Source of the DNA: an uncultured Prevotellaceae bacterium
GTDB taxonomy: Bacteria; Bacteroidota; Bacteroidia; Bacteroidales; Bacteroidaceae
Direction: 5' to 3'
Assembly: GCA_902767775.1 (NCBI GenBank)
Contig: CACXIP010000001.1
Span: forward strand, 62,001 to 126,000
Length of the DNA: 64,000 nt
How positions within the stretch are numbered: position 1 is the stretch's first letter; every line of letters starts with the position of its first letter. The position numbers and the translations under genes are program-made. Below, one piece after another: positions 30,518 through 38,333 of this stretch. Below the pieces are notes generated by a model. The model saw only the letters and a list, made by a program, of their open reading frames with translations. It did not search any database and was not told where the DNA came from.

Positions 30518-30518
30518 A

Positions 30519-30555
30519 TATTGAAAATTGAAGATTAAAGATTGAGTATTTGAGC
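30519..30555 (+). repeat. A/T-rich degenerate repeat
   Basis: Short units of the GAAAATT / GAAGATT / AAAGATT type follow the lutC stop. A reverse-complement relative (AATCTTAATTTTTAATCTTT) lies at 26445-26464 over the end of the DUF4105 gene. Confidence 0.5.
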
Positions 30556-30565
30556 GAAATGTGAT

Positions 30566-30588
30566 AGAGACGGGATTTTCCCGTCTCT
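30566..30588 (+). terminator. hairpin after lutABC
   Basis: A perfect 10-bp stem (AGAGACGGGA at 30566-30575, complement at 30579-30588) with a TTT loop. The following bases (TCAACA) are not a clean T-run, so it may act as a 3' stabilising hairpin as well as a terminator. Confidence 0.6.
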
Positions 30589-30622
30589 TCAACAAGGAAG
30601 TCCATATCAACAAATCATACGT

Positions 30623-30638
30623 CTAAACTCCTAAACTT
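30623..30638 (+). repeat. inverted copy of the 8-bp GAGTTTAG repeat
   Basis: CTAAACTC followed directly by CTAAACTT, the reverse complement of the repeat unit at 10491-10514, lies seven bases before a start codon. Confidence 0.7.
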
Positions 30639-30645
30639 CAAATCC

Positions 30646-30870
30646 ATGAGAATAAAAGTAAACGAAAAAACAATCGTTATCTTCAAGGGGGCAACTGCCC
30701 GTGATGCGCTCCTTCGCTACTTCGCCCGATGCGACATCGACAGGAGTCTCGTCAAGCAGGCTGTCATTTATGACAAATGGGGCCACACCATCGGTCATGA
30801 CTCTCCCTTGAGCGACAATCAGGAAATCACCTTTTCCACGAACCCGGAAAACACTGAAGATACAGATTGA
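30646..30870 (+). CDS. small beta-grasp-like (ThiS/MoaD-like) protein
   Basis: This 74-residue protein has the strand pattern of a ubiquitin-like beta-grasp fold: 'MRIKVNEKTIVIFKGATARDAL', a helix, then 'QAVIYDKWGHTIGHDSPLSDNQEITF'. Unlike ThiS or MoaD it does not end in Gly-Gly, so it is unlikely to be a sulfur carrier. It lies 67 bases before the 5'-nucleotidase gene on the same strand, suggesting a shared transcript. I do not recognise a named family, and the fold call is from pattern only. Confidence 0.55.
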   Translation: MRIKVNEKTIVIFKGATARDALLRYFARCDIDRSLVKQAVIYDKWGHTIGHDSPLSDNQEITFSTNPENTEDTD

Positions 30871-30937
30871 TTCGTCTCCCCAATCCATTCAAACGCCTAA
30901 AAAACCAAACTCTCAACTCCCAAAACTCTAATTAAAT

Positions 30938-32374
30938 ATGCGCAAACTCCTTATTTCCTGGCTTTTGGTGTTCACTGCACTGACATCGGCCACCGCACAA
31001 ACACGCGAACTGCACATCCTTTCTGTCAATGATATGCACGCCACCCTCGGCCATATGCCGATGCTGGCTGCCATCGCCGACAGCCTGCGTGGCATCGACA
31101 AACAGACACTGGTGTTTTCTGCGGGTGACAACCGAACGGGTGATCCAGTCAATGACCTTTATCCTATACCTACTTACCCCATGACGGCGTTGATGAACCT
31201 TATCGGCTTCGATGCCACGGCGCTCGGCAACCATGAGTTCGACAGTGGGCAAAAGGGGTTGGCGCAGGTCATCACCACCTCCAACTTCCCGTACCTGTGT
31301 GCCAATCTGAAGGCGTCCCCAGAATATCGTATCCAGACGGAACCTTATCATATCTTTGTCATCGACGGTATCAAGATAGGAGTGCTTGGTGTGGTGGAGT
31401 TGGGCACCAAAGGTTTACCCGATGCTCATCCTGATTTGCTCCAAGGGCTCTCCTTCACTCCTGTGGAAGAGACTATCCGTCAGTATGAGTGGTTGCGCGA
31501 CAAGGTGGATATCTATATCCTGCTCTCTCATGTGGGATTTGAGGATGATGTGGCATTGACAGAGAAATTCCCCTATTTCGACCTCATCATCGGCGGGCAT
31601 ACGCACACCCAACTTAAAGGCGGCGAACTGCACAACGGTGTGCTTGTCACCCAAAATGAGAACAAGCTCAAACTGGCAACATACATCACACTCAAAGTGG
31701 AGAATGGCAAACTGGTGGGGAAGTCGGCAAAGAACATCAATGTAAAGAGTTTCCCGAAGAAAAACGAGGTGGCTGAGTCGATGGTGGAATTCTTCGCTTC
31801 CAATCCCGAGTTCAAACGTGTGCTCACCACAGCAGAAGAATTCGACAATTTGGAGCAATTAGGTTGCCTTATGTGCGATGCGCTCACGGAAACGACAGGG
31901 GCAGACATCGCCCTGCAGAACGGCGGCGGTGTGCGTTTCTCAGAGAAGAAGGCCGGACCATTTACCGTCAATGATGTGCTGCGACTCGACCCCTTTGGCA
32001 ATGAATGCATAGAGATGGAACTCACCGGCGAGGAGTTCAAGAAAATGTATATCTCATGCTTTACCAACGACAGCCATGATCCGCCATTTGTCTCTGGTGT
32101 GAAGTGCGAACTTGTAGCCGATACGCTGACACGCGAAGCCAAAGATTTGCGTCTTTTTACCCTCGACGGCAAGAAACTCAATCTGAAGAAGAAATACCGT
32201 GTTGTCTGCAACAGTTATGTGGCTGCCATCTGCGATGCACCGCGCAAGGACCAAGGGCACAGCATTGGCAAGCGATGCTCTGACCTGCTCATCCAATTCC
32301 TTGATGGTCATGCTCCCATCGACTACCGCAATGTCAGACGTGTCACCATCGTCCATTCTCCAGGCAAACGGTAG
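30938..32374 (+). CDS. 5'-nucleotidase / metallophosphatase (UshA-like)
   Basis: This 478-residue exported phosphohydrolase probably releases nucleosides from nucleotides in the periplasm. After a signal peptide (residues 1-20), the metallophosphoesterase domain shows 'SVNDMHA' near 29, 'FSAGDNRTGDP' near 63, 'GNHEFDSG' near 97, 'LSHVGFEDD' near 193 and 'GGHTHTQ' near 213. The C-terminal 5'-nucleotidase domain starts near 285 and contains 'QNGGGVRF' and 'PFGNECIEMELTG'. The second domain carries the nucleotide-binding residues, so both halves are intact. Its exact substrate cannot be determined. Confidence 0.88.
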   Translation: MRKLLISWLLVFTALTSATAQTRELHILSVNDMHATLGHMPMLAAIADSLRGIDKQTLVFSAGDNRTGDPVNDLYPIPTYPMTALMNLIGFDATALGNHEFDSGQKGLAQVITTSNFPYLCANLKASPEYRIQTEPYHIFVIDGIKIGVLGVVELGTKGLPDAHPDLLQGLSFTPVEETIRQYEWLRDKVDIYILLSHVGFEDDVALTEKFPYFDLIIGGHTHTQLKGGELHNGVLVTQNENKLKLATYITLKVENGKLVGKSAKNINVKSFPKKNEVAESMVEFFASNPEFKRVLTTAEEFDNLEQLGCLMCDALTETTGADIALQNGGGVRFSEKKAGPFTVNDVLRLDPFGNECIEMELTGEEFKKMYISCFTNDSHDPPFVSGVKCELVADTLTREAKDLRLFTLDGKKLNLKKKYRVVCNSYVAAICDAPRKDQGHSIGKRCSDLLIQFLDGHAPIDYRNVRRVTIVHSPGKR

Positions 32375-32416
32375 CATCTACCATAGTCGGCGCATTTCTC
32401 GTTGACGGACAGCGAT

Positions 32417-33547
32417 TCAGTCAAATAATTTCTGAGCAAAGTCATGAAGCGATTTTCGCCATACCTGCCACTCATGATCCCCAGGGAAAGAGTTGAAGGT
32501 GATGGCCAGTCCTGCTTGTCTCATATCTGAAACAGCCTTTTGGGTAGATGACAGACGTGGGTCGTCCGTACCTACAGAGATGTAGAACAGTTTCAGCGCC
32601 TTGTTGTATTTGTCGTGTTGTGAGATAAGGCCGGGCATGGCAGCCTCTGCGTCAAAAGACTTGGTCTCACGGATGCCCCCAAAGACACCGGTGCTGAACA
32701 CGCCAATATAGCTAAAGAGTTCTGTGTGCTGCAATCCCACGAAGAATGACTGTCCACCACCCATGGACAGGCCTGAAAGCGCACGATGCTGCTTGTCGGC
32801 GATGGTTCGGAAACTTTGGTCAACGAATGGAATAATCACCTTGGTGAGTTCTTCCTCAAAACCTTTCATACCCTGAATGGAATAGCCAAACCCTGTTCCA
32901 GGAACTGTGATGTTGCCGTTGGACATGACAACAATCATGTCCTTTGCCTTTCCCTCTGCTATCAGGTTGTCGAGGATGTAGTTGGTCTTGCCTTGCAATG
33001 TCCATCCTGACTCATCCTCTCCACCTCCATGCTGCAGGTATAGAACAGGATACCGTTTGTTGCCTTCTGAATAGCTGGCAGGTGTGTAGACATACATCGT
33101 GGCGTTTGCATTTCTCACTTTTGAGTAATATGTGACGATGCTGACCTTGCCATGCGGCACATCCTTGATGTCGTAGAAACTGCATCCCGCCTCGGGTATG
33201 TCAATAGCGCTGGTCATCCTGCCACAACCGAAATAGCTCTTGCTGGCAGGGTCAGACACATCCATCCCACCTAAACTGAACCAATAATAATGAAAACCAG
33301 GCACCAGTGGTTTGGTATGTGCCATCCATGTGCCATCAGCTTGTTTTTCAAACCGGCACGACTGGTCGAGCGATAATTTCATCTGGCTCAGGTCTTCATT
33401 GGAACGGATTTTGAACTCAACGCTGTTGTCCGGCAATATATGAGGCCAGCCTTTGGCGTTGATGTTGGTGGATGGGACAGTGAACTCCTGGGCTCCTGCT
33501 GTCATACCACAAAAAAGCAAACTTAACAGAAATAGTTTTTTTCGCAT
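32417..33547 (-). CDS. secreted CE1-type esterase
   Basis: This alpha/beta hydrolase (376 residues from the ATG at 33547) resembles feruloyl and acetylxylan esterases of family CE1. The start at 33547 gives a clean signal peptide ending AGAQ; the upstream ATG at 33586 would add 13 basic residues. An N-terminal E-set/CBM48-like domain covers about 20-115. The esterase domain shows 'YLQHGGGEDESGW', the nucleophile elbow 'LSGLSMGGGQS' and a catalytic His in 'PGDHEW'. Such enzymes remove acyl side chains from plant polysaccharides. It is not adjacent to the SusCD locus. Confidence 0.85.
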   Translation of the reverse strand: MRKKLFLLSLLFCGMTAGAQEFTVPSTNINAKGWPHILPDNSVEFKIRSNEDLSQMKLSLDQSCRFEKQADGTWMAHTKPLVPGFHYYWFSLGGMDVSDPASKSYFGCGRMTSAIDIPEAGCSFYDIKDVPHGKVSIVTYYSKVRNANATMYVYTPASYSEGNKRYPVLYLQHGGGEDESGWTLQGKTNYILDNLIAEGKAKDMIVVMSNGNITVPGTGFGYSIQGMKGFEEELTKVIIPFVDQSFRTIADKQHRALSGLSMGGGQSFFVGLQHTELFSYIGVFSTGVFGGIRETKSFDAEAAMPGLISQHDKYNKALKLFYISVGTDDPRLSSTQKAVSDMRQAGLAITFNSFPGDHEWQVWRKSLHDFAQKLFD

Positions 33548-33586
33548 ATTTGATAGCGTTATTTGTTGTTTTGTTTTTTTCTTCAC

Positions 33587-34459
33587 TCAGACATTTCCGA
33601 GATATACATGACAAATGCCTTCCTCATGAGCTATTTCCCGGGCTTGACTCAAAGTGCTGAATGGGGTAGGGGCAATGTCGGTCATTCGGTATTGTGGGAA
33701 AAAGCGGCTGAAATGCAATGGCACTTTTTCCAAGTGGTTATCTTTCATCCATTTGCACATTTGGCGAATCATCTCCATGTCATCGTTAACACCAGGGATG
33801 ACGAGATTGGTCAGTTCTATCCACACTCCTGCATGGTGCATGGTTAGAATGGTGTCCAACACGGTGGCCAGCCTTCCGCCGCTGATTTTCCGGTAAATAT
33901 CATCACTGAAAGATTTCAGGTCGATGTTGGCGGCGTCAATCCATGGGAGGAGGTCCTTGAGTGGCTCACTGCACACATATCCCGCTGTGACAAGGATGTT
34001 CCAAAGCCCCTTCTCATGAGCCAATTTTGCTGTGTCTGCCACATATTCGATGTATGTAAGTGGTTCGGTATAGGTGTAGGCGATGCCCGGACATTGTTTC
34101 TCAAGGCAGAGGGCGACAACTTGTTCTGGAAGAAGTTTGTAATATCCCACTTCATCAGGAGCAGCCTGAGAAATGTCATGGTTCTGGCAATTGAGGCATC
34201 TGAAGTTGCATCCTGTGCATGCAATAGAAAGACATTTGGAGCCAGGATGAAAATGGTATAATGGCTTTTTCTCCACGGGGTCAACGGCCAAGGCACATGG
34301 ATGCCCATACACCTCGCTGACCAATGTGCCATCTATGTTGCGGCGGCTGCGGCATCTGCCAGACATCCCATTGGCTATCCGACAGTGATGCGGACATAGA
34401 TGACATTCCACTTTGCCGTCATCCTGTCGCTGATAATAGTCACATTCTCGATATTTCAA
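33587..34459 (-). CDS. radical SAM enzyme of the AmmeMemoRadiSam type
   Basis: This protein resembles the PflA-like radical SAM component of the AmmeMemoRadiSam system. The [4Fe-4S] motif CX3CX2C is present ('CNFRCLNC'), preceded by 'CHLCPHHCRI', which is typical of this subfamily. The family N-terminus ('KYRECDYYQRQDDGKV') begins right after a TTG at 34459. An ATG at 34564 would add 35 residues and overlap the upstream gene by 65 bases, so the start is uncertain. The C-terminus ends at 'VYLGNV', where relatives continue into a cysteine-containing segment. No AMMECR1 or Memo gene is in the window. The reaction catalysed is unknown. Confidence 0.8.
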   Translation of the reverse strand: MKYRECDYYQRQDDGKVECHLCPHHCRIANGMSGRCRSRRNIDGTLVSEVYGHPCALAVDPVEKKPLYHFHPGSKCLSIACTGCNFRCLNCQNHDISQAAPDEVGYYKLLPEQVVALCLEKQCPGIAYTYTEPLTYIEYVADTAKLAHEKGLWNILVTAGYVCSEPLKDLLPWIDAANIDLKSFSDDIYRKISGGRLATVLDTILTMHHAGVWIELTNLVIPGVNDDMEMIRQMCKWMKDNHLEKVPLHFSRFFPQYRMTDIAPTPFSTLSQAREIAHEEGICHVYLGNV

Positions 34460-34499
34460 ACCTATTTTACCTACCTTCTGAATCAACTCACCATGACTT

Positions 34500-35420
34500 C
34501 TATTCTGCTTTCCGGAAGACCAACCACGGGATGATGCCTTTCCATTGTTGATGAGGATAATCATTGATGTCGCCTATGTCATGGCGCTTTCCGTTGGAAG
34601 TGCGGTAATAGCAATAATCAGTTCCTCCGGTGATGTAGATGACATCAATAAAACCATATTCGCGAAGCGCGTCGGCGAAGTCCCAAAGTGTTTCCTTGTT
34701 ACGGGTAGAGATAAAATACATCCTTTCTTTCCTGTTGCCATTCTTGTCTGTGTTGTGCTTGATGCCGATGGCTTTTCGCTCAACTTTTCCATGAAGAAAG
34801 AATTTTTCGGGGATGCCCCCGTCGCTAACAAGGACAAACTGGCGGAAGAAAGACCCACCTCTCTCCTTCACATAGTTTTTTACTTTCTCAAAGCGTGACA
34901 CTCCTATGACCATTCGGTTGTCTGCCATGGCCATATAGCCCAAACGGAACGGGGTATTCTTTTTTTCTATTTCCTTTCCATCAGCGATAAGTGTGCCCAA
35001 ATAGGAGCCGTCTTCCTTATGGTCGGCGGAACGGCAATAGAGAAATACAGAGGCATCTGCTGTGTCTGGTTCCTGAAACTCAATACTGGCACGAAGTCCG
35101 AAGATGGCATATAAATCAAATTCAACACCAAAAATGCTGTCCGTGACATGTTTCACTTCAGCAGTTTCCTTATCAATGGGTGATTTCAGTTTTTCGATGT
35201 TCTCACTTGGTGAAGTAGACACGTCAACTCCTATGTTGTAGTAATAATTCCAAAACTCATAAGCAGCCAGAACCATAGCCATCAATGCAATGACGGCAAT
35301 AGCCTTCAACAGTCTCCGCAACCATTTATTTCGTTTTGGGGGAGATGGCGGTTCCTCTTCATCACGTTCAATGATGAATTGGGGTTCTTCTTGGCCAATA
35401 TCTATGATGATTTCGCTCAT
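34500..35420 (-). CDS. membrane-anchored phosphodiester glycosidase-like (DUF2233) protein
   Basis: This 306-residue protein has a cytoplasmic Pro-rich N-terminus, one membrane helix (about residues 35-60) and an extracytoplasmic domain. That domain resembles the NAGPA/DUF2233 phosphodiester glycosidase fold ('DLYAIFGLRASIEF', 'NRMVIGVSRF', 'FVLVSDGGIPEKF', 'VIYITGGTDYCYYRT'). Family members cleave sugar phosphodiesters, but several conserved family positions look altered here, so the activity is a weak inference. It lies 16 bases after the LytTR gene and before the radical SAM gene, and is probably co-transcribed with both. Confidence 0.65.
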   Translation of the reverse strand: MSEIIIDIGQEEPQFIIERDEEEPPSPPKRNKWLRRLLKAIAVIALMAMVLAAYEFWNYYYNIGVDVSTSPSENIEKLKSPIDKETAEVKHVTDSIFGVEFDLYAIFGLRASIEFQEPDTADASVFLYCRSADHKEDGSYLGTLIADGKEIEKKNTPFRLGYMAMADNRMVIGVSRFEKVKNYVKERGGSFFRQFVLVSDGGIPEKFFLHGKVERKAIGIKHNTDKNGNRKERMYFISTRNKETLWDFADALREYGFIDVIYITGGTDYCYYRTSNGKRHDIGDINDYPHQQWKGIIPWLVFRKAE

Positions 35421-35436
35421 TTTCTGTCTTTATTTA

Positions 35437-35856
35437 TTATTGATTTATTATTGATTCCAGCTTTTCTTTGAATGAACTCAATGCGTCAATTGGGACCGTT
35501 ACGGTGTAGAGGTTGCTGCCAATTACCCCACTTTCTTGTTGCAAGGGTTGTGAAATAACTTTTCGCGGTTTGTTGACGAGATGTTTGCCGCCAAAAACGA
35601 TAGTCCTGTTGTTGAGATTGATGATTCGTATGTATTGATAGTTGACAATAAGGCTTCTGCCTACACGGATAAACCAGTCGGCATGTTCCAACGACTGAAA
35701 ATATACCTCAAATTTTCCTATTTGGCTTGGTATATTGTAACTTTCACCATTGATGAGAATAATGTCACAATAATTAGCGTCGGCTTTCACATATACAATC
35801 TCATCCACGGCTATGCGAAGCAGTGTTCTTGGTGCTTTGATTATTAACCATTCCAT
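35437..35856 (-). CDS. stand-alone LytTR DNA-binding protein
   Basis: This 139-residue protein is a single LytTR domain (about residues 8-105) without a receiver domain. It shows the typical 'DEIVYVKADANYCDIIL' entry, 'FIRVGRSLIVNYQYIRIINLNNRTI' core and a 'GGKHLVNKPRK' end. LytTR proteins bind paired direct repeats. It is probably a transcription regulator acting on the following membrane and secreted genes or on itself. A perfect 9-bp direct repeat lies directly upstream of its start. No histidine kinase is present nearby. Confidence 0.85.
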   Translation of the reverse strand: MEWLIIKAPRTLLRIAVDEIVYVKADANYCDIILINGESYNIPSQIGKFEVYFQSLEHADWFIRVGRSLIVNYQYIRIINLNNRTIVFGGKHLVNKPRKVISQPLQQESGVIGSNLYTVTVPIDALSSFKEKLESIINQ

Positions 35857-35869
35857 ATATATGTGGATT

Positions 35870-35892
35870 TAACGTCATGTAAATAACGTCAT
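35870..35892 (-). promoter_or_regulatory. paired direct repeat, candidate LytTR operator
   Basis: TAACGTCAT occurs at 35870-35878 and 35884-35892, 14 bases apart. On the minus strand each reads ATGACGTTA, containing the ACGTT core that resembles known LytTR half-sites. It lies 14-36 bases upstream of the LytTR gene start, consistent with autoregulation. Confidence 0.45.
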
Positions 35893-35960
35893 CTCTTACA
35901 TTTTATTGTGGATGGCAAACTCTAAACATTATTCTTTTACACTATTCTTTGTGATGTGAA

Positions 35961-35996
35961 TCTGCTGTGACCACCGCGATGGTGGCACACAGCAGA
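35961..35996 (-). other. strong hairpin downstream of small secreted protein gene
   Basis: A 9-bp stem (TCTGCTGTG with its complement) continues after a small bulge into a 5-bp CCACC/GGTGG stem with a five-base loop. It lies about 30 bases past the stop of the minus-strand gene at 36025. There is no T-run on either side, so it may be a 3' stabilising element or a Rho-type stop. Confidence 0.45.
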
Positions 35997-36024
35997 ATGA
36001 TTTCAAATGCCGTGAGAATCATAT

Positions 36025-36375
36025 TTACAACTGTTCGGCTAATTGTTTGAACACACGAATGATTTCACCCATTGTCGCTTTCCTGTATAGCTTTCCCTCG
36101 GTTTTGTCGACGACTTCGAGATTGGTGGACTTTATCTTTGATATATCATCCTTGGTGTATACGTTCACGTCGCAAGGTGAATAAATCATGCATTGATTGC
36201 CTTGTTTCTTGTAGTAGATGGTCAATACACGTCCGTCATCGAAATTGGTGGTTTGTTTCACAATGATGTTTTGGATTGAAATGTCTTTTGCATCGTTGCC
36301 AGTTTTTGCACTGGTGGGCATTGATACCGTCATGCTCATGAGCATAAGGATCAAGGAAATGAATAATTGTTTCAT
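36025..36375 (-). CDS. small secreted protein of unknown function
   Basis: I choose the ATG at 36375, which gives a 116-residue protein opening directly with a signal peptide ('MKQLFISLILMLMSM' to 'TSA'). The upstream ATG at 36489 would add 38 residues unlike a leader. The mature part is about 95 residues, with 'GRVLTIYYKKQGNQCMIYSP' in the middle and a C-terminal helix. No family is recognised. It is transcribed alone toward the LytTR gene and separated from it by a hairpin. Confidence 0.6.
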   Translation of the reverse strand: MKQLFISLILMLMSMTVSMPTSAKTGNDAKDISIQNIIVKQTTNFDDGRVLTIYYKKQGNQCMIYSPCDVNVYTKDDISKIKSTNLEVVDKTEGKLYRKATMGEIIRVFKQLAEQL

Positions 36376-36509
36376 ATTGATAATAGTTTTAAATACACAT
36401 AAAAATATACCTCCTTTTGCAGTTTGTAATGAGGAAATCAGGCTGTATTGTATGAATAGCCAAGTTTTCTGTATGAATTTGTCTTTCATGAAAAAACATA
36501 AGAAGATTT

Positions 36510-36541
36510 TTTGTGAGAGTTGAATTAATTATGTATATTTG
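36510..36541 (+). promoter_or_regulatory. promoter of the DUF4301 gene
   Basis: TTTG at 36510-36513, a 20-base gap and an exact TATATTTG at 36534-36541, 56 bases before the start codon. Confidence 0.65.
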
Positions 36542-36596
36542 CAGAATCAAACCAAGAAGCATAACAACCAACTTTATACATTAAATCATCAATATT

Positions 36597-38114
36597 ATGT
36601 TATCACAGGAAGATTTAAGACAAATCGCATCAAAAGGCATTTCGCCTGAGCAAATTGACGCCCAGTTGAAGGAATTCGAGACCGGATTTCCCTTCCTCAG
36701 GTTGGAGGCTGCAGCAGCTATAGGCAATGGTATTATCTCTCCGGAAGAGAATGAGCGTTGCGAGTATATCGCAGCATGGAACGAATACAAGGCGAAGGGT
36801 AAAAAAATCGTGAAGTTCGTCCCTGCTTCAGGTGCTGCCAGCCGTATGTTCAAGGATATGTTTGCTTTCTTGTCAGCAGACTATGACAAGCCGACAACAG
36901 CATTCGAGAAGACATACTTTGACCATATTCATCAGTTCGCATTCTTTGCAACACTCGATGACAAATGCCGTGAGAACGAGGGCAAAGGTGTCGACCAACT
37001 CATGGCAGAAGGAAACTACAAGGCTGTTGTTGCCAATATGCTGAATCCAGTAGGCCTCAACTATGGTCAGTTGCCCAAAGGTCTGCTGCTTTTCCACAAC
37101 TACGAGGAAGGAGCCCGCACACCGATGGAGGAACATCTTGTGGAGGGTGCGCTTTATGCAGCCAGCAATGGTGAGGCCAATGTCCATTTCACGGTCAGCC
37201 ATGAGCACATGCAGCTGTTCGAGGAAAAGGTGAAGGCCAAGAAGGATGGGTATGCACAAAAATATGGCATTCAGTACAACATTTCATTCTCCGAGCAAAA
37301 ACCCAGTACTGACACTGTGGCCGCCAATCCCGACAATACTCCATTCCGTACGGAGGATGGCAAACTGCTCTTCCGTCCAGGCGGACACGGCGCCCTCATA
37401 GAAAACCTCAATGAGATTGATGCCGATGTGATTTTCATCAAGAATATCGACAATGTGGTGCCAGACAGACTGAAGGAAGACACCGTCACCTACAAGCAAC
37501 TGATAGCAGGTGTCCTTGTTACCCTCCAGAAAAAGGCATTTGAATATCTGTGCTTGCTTGACACTGGCAAATATGACCACAGCCAACTTGAGGAAATCAT
37601 CCGATTCGTGCAACGTGACCTATGCTGCAGGAAACAAGACATCAAACATCTGGAGGATGCGGAACTGGTCATCTACCTGCGTAAGAAACTCAACAGGCCG
37701 ATGCGTGTATGCGGTGTCGTGAAGAATGTTGGCGAACCAGGAGGCGGACCATTCCTGACATACAACCAAGATGGCACGGTGAGTCTGCAGATTCTTGAAA
37801 GCAGCCAGATAGACAAGAGCAACGCTGAGTATCAGCGGATGTTCACTGAAGGAACTCACTTCAACCCCGTTGACTTGGTCTGCGCTGTCAAGGACTACAA
37901 GGGACAACCATTCAACCTGCCTGAGTTTGTTGATAAGTCAACGGGATTCATCAGCAGCAAGAGCAAGAACGGGAAGGAACTCAAGGCTCTGGAGTTGCCT
38001 GGATTGTGGAACGGTGCCATGAGCGACTGGAATACGGTATTTGTTGAGGTTCCACTCTCCACATTCAATCCGGTGAAGACGGTCAACGACCTTCTCAGGG
38101 ACCAGCATCAATAA
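36597..38114 (+). CDS. DUF4301 family protein
   Basis: This 505-residue cytoplasmic protein belongs to DUF4301, a family seen mainly in Bacteroidetes. The conserved 'KFVPASGAASRMFKDM' segment near residue 73 resembles a nucleotide or phosphate-binding loop of sugar nucleotidyltransferase-like folds. Other conserved-looking stretches are 'RPGGHGALIENLNEIDADVIFIKNIDN' and 'EPGGGPF'. The 'LIENLNEIDADVIFIKNIDN' region recalls the metal-binding core of UTP-glucose-1-phosphate uridylyltransferases; this is my inference. Function is not established. It is monocistronic, with its own promoter and a downstream inverted repeat. Confidence 0.8.
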   Translation: MLSQEDLRQIASKGISPEQIDAQLKEFETGFPFLRLEAAAAIGNGIISPEENERCEYIAAWNEYKAKGKKIVKFVPASGAASRMFKDMFAFLSADYDKPTTAFEKTYFDHIHQFAFFATLDDKCRENEGKGVDQLMAEGNYKAVVANMLNPVGLNYGQLPKGLLLFHNYEEGARTPMEEHLVEGALYAASNGEANVHFTVSHEHMQLFEEKVKAKKDGYAQKYGIQYNISFSEQKPSTDTVAANPDNTPFRTEDGKLLFRPGGHGALIENLNEIDADVIFIKNIDNVVPDRLKEDTVTYKQLIAGVLVTLQKKAFEYLCLLDTGKYDHSQLEEIIRFVQRDLCCRKQDIKHLEDAELVIYLRKKLNRPMRVCGVVKNVGEPGGGPFLTYNQDGTVSLQILESSQIDKSNAEYQRMFTEGTHFNPVDLVCAVKDYKGQPFNLPEFVDKSTGFISSKSKNGKELKALELPGLWNGAMSDWNTVFVEVPLSTFNPVKTVNDLLRDQHQ

Positions 38115-38136
38115 GCATTCCCCAACAGACTATTCA

Positions 38137-38190
38137 GAGGACCGTGCATATCGCCTTCGTGCCTGTCATTAAAGCGAGTTCACGGTCCTC
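38137..38190 (+). other. inverted repeat after the DUF4301 gene
   Basis: GAGGACCGTG (38137-38146) pairs perfectly with 38181-38190, and a second imperfect TCGCCTT/AAAGCGA stem lies inside the 34-base loop. A T-containing but interrupted tract follows. It is probably a terminator or 3' stabilising structure. Confidence 0.5.
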
Positions 38191-38289
38191 AGTCTATTCT
38201 TTAGCCACAATAAGAAAAAGGCGGTGAGCCAAATGCTGTTTTAGATAAAAGGATGACAAAGAAGAGACTGAAAGTTTTTTAGTTTTTTC

Positions 38290-38320
38290 TTTGCAGTGCG
38301 TTTGATTTGCATTAATTTTG
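38290..38320 (+). promoter_or_regulatory. promoter of the ArnT-like gene
   Basis: TTTG at 38290-38293, a 19-base gap and an exact TAATTTTG at 38313-38320. The ATG is only 13 bases further on, so the leader is very short. Confidence 0.6.
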
Positions 38321-38333
38321 CAAAAAACTAAAT

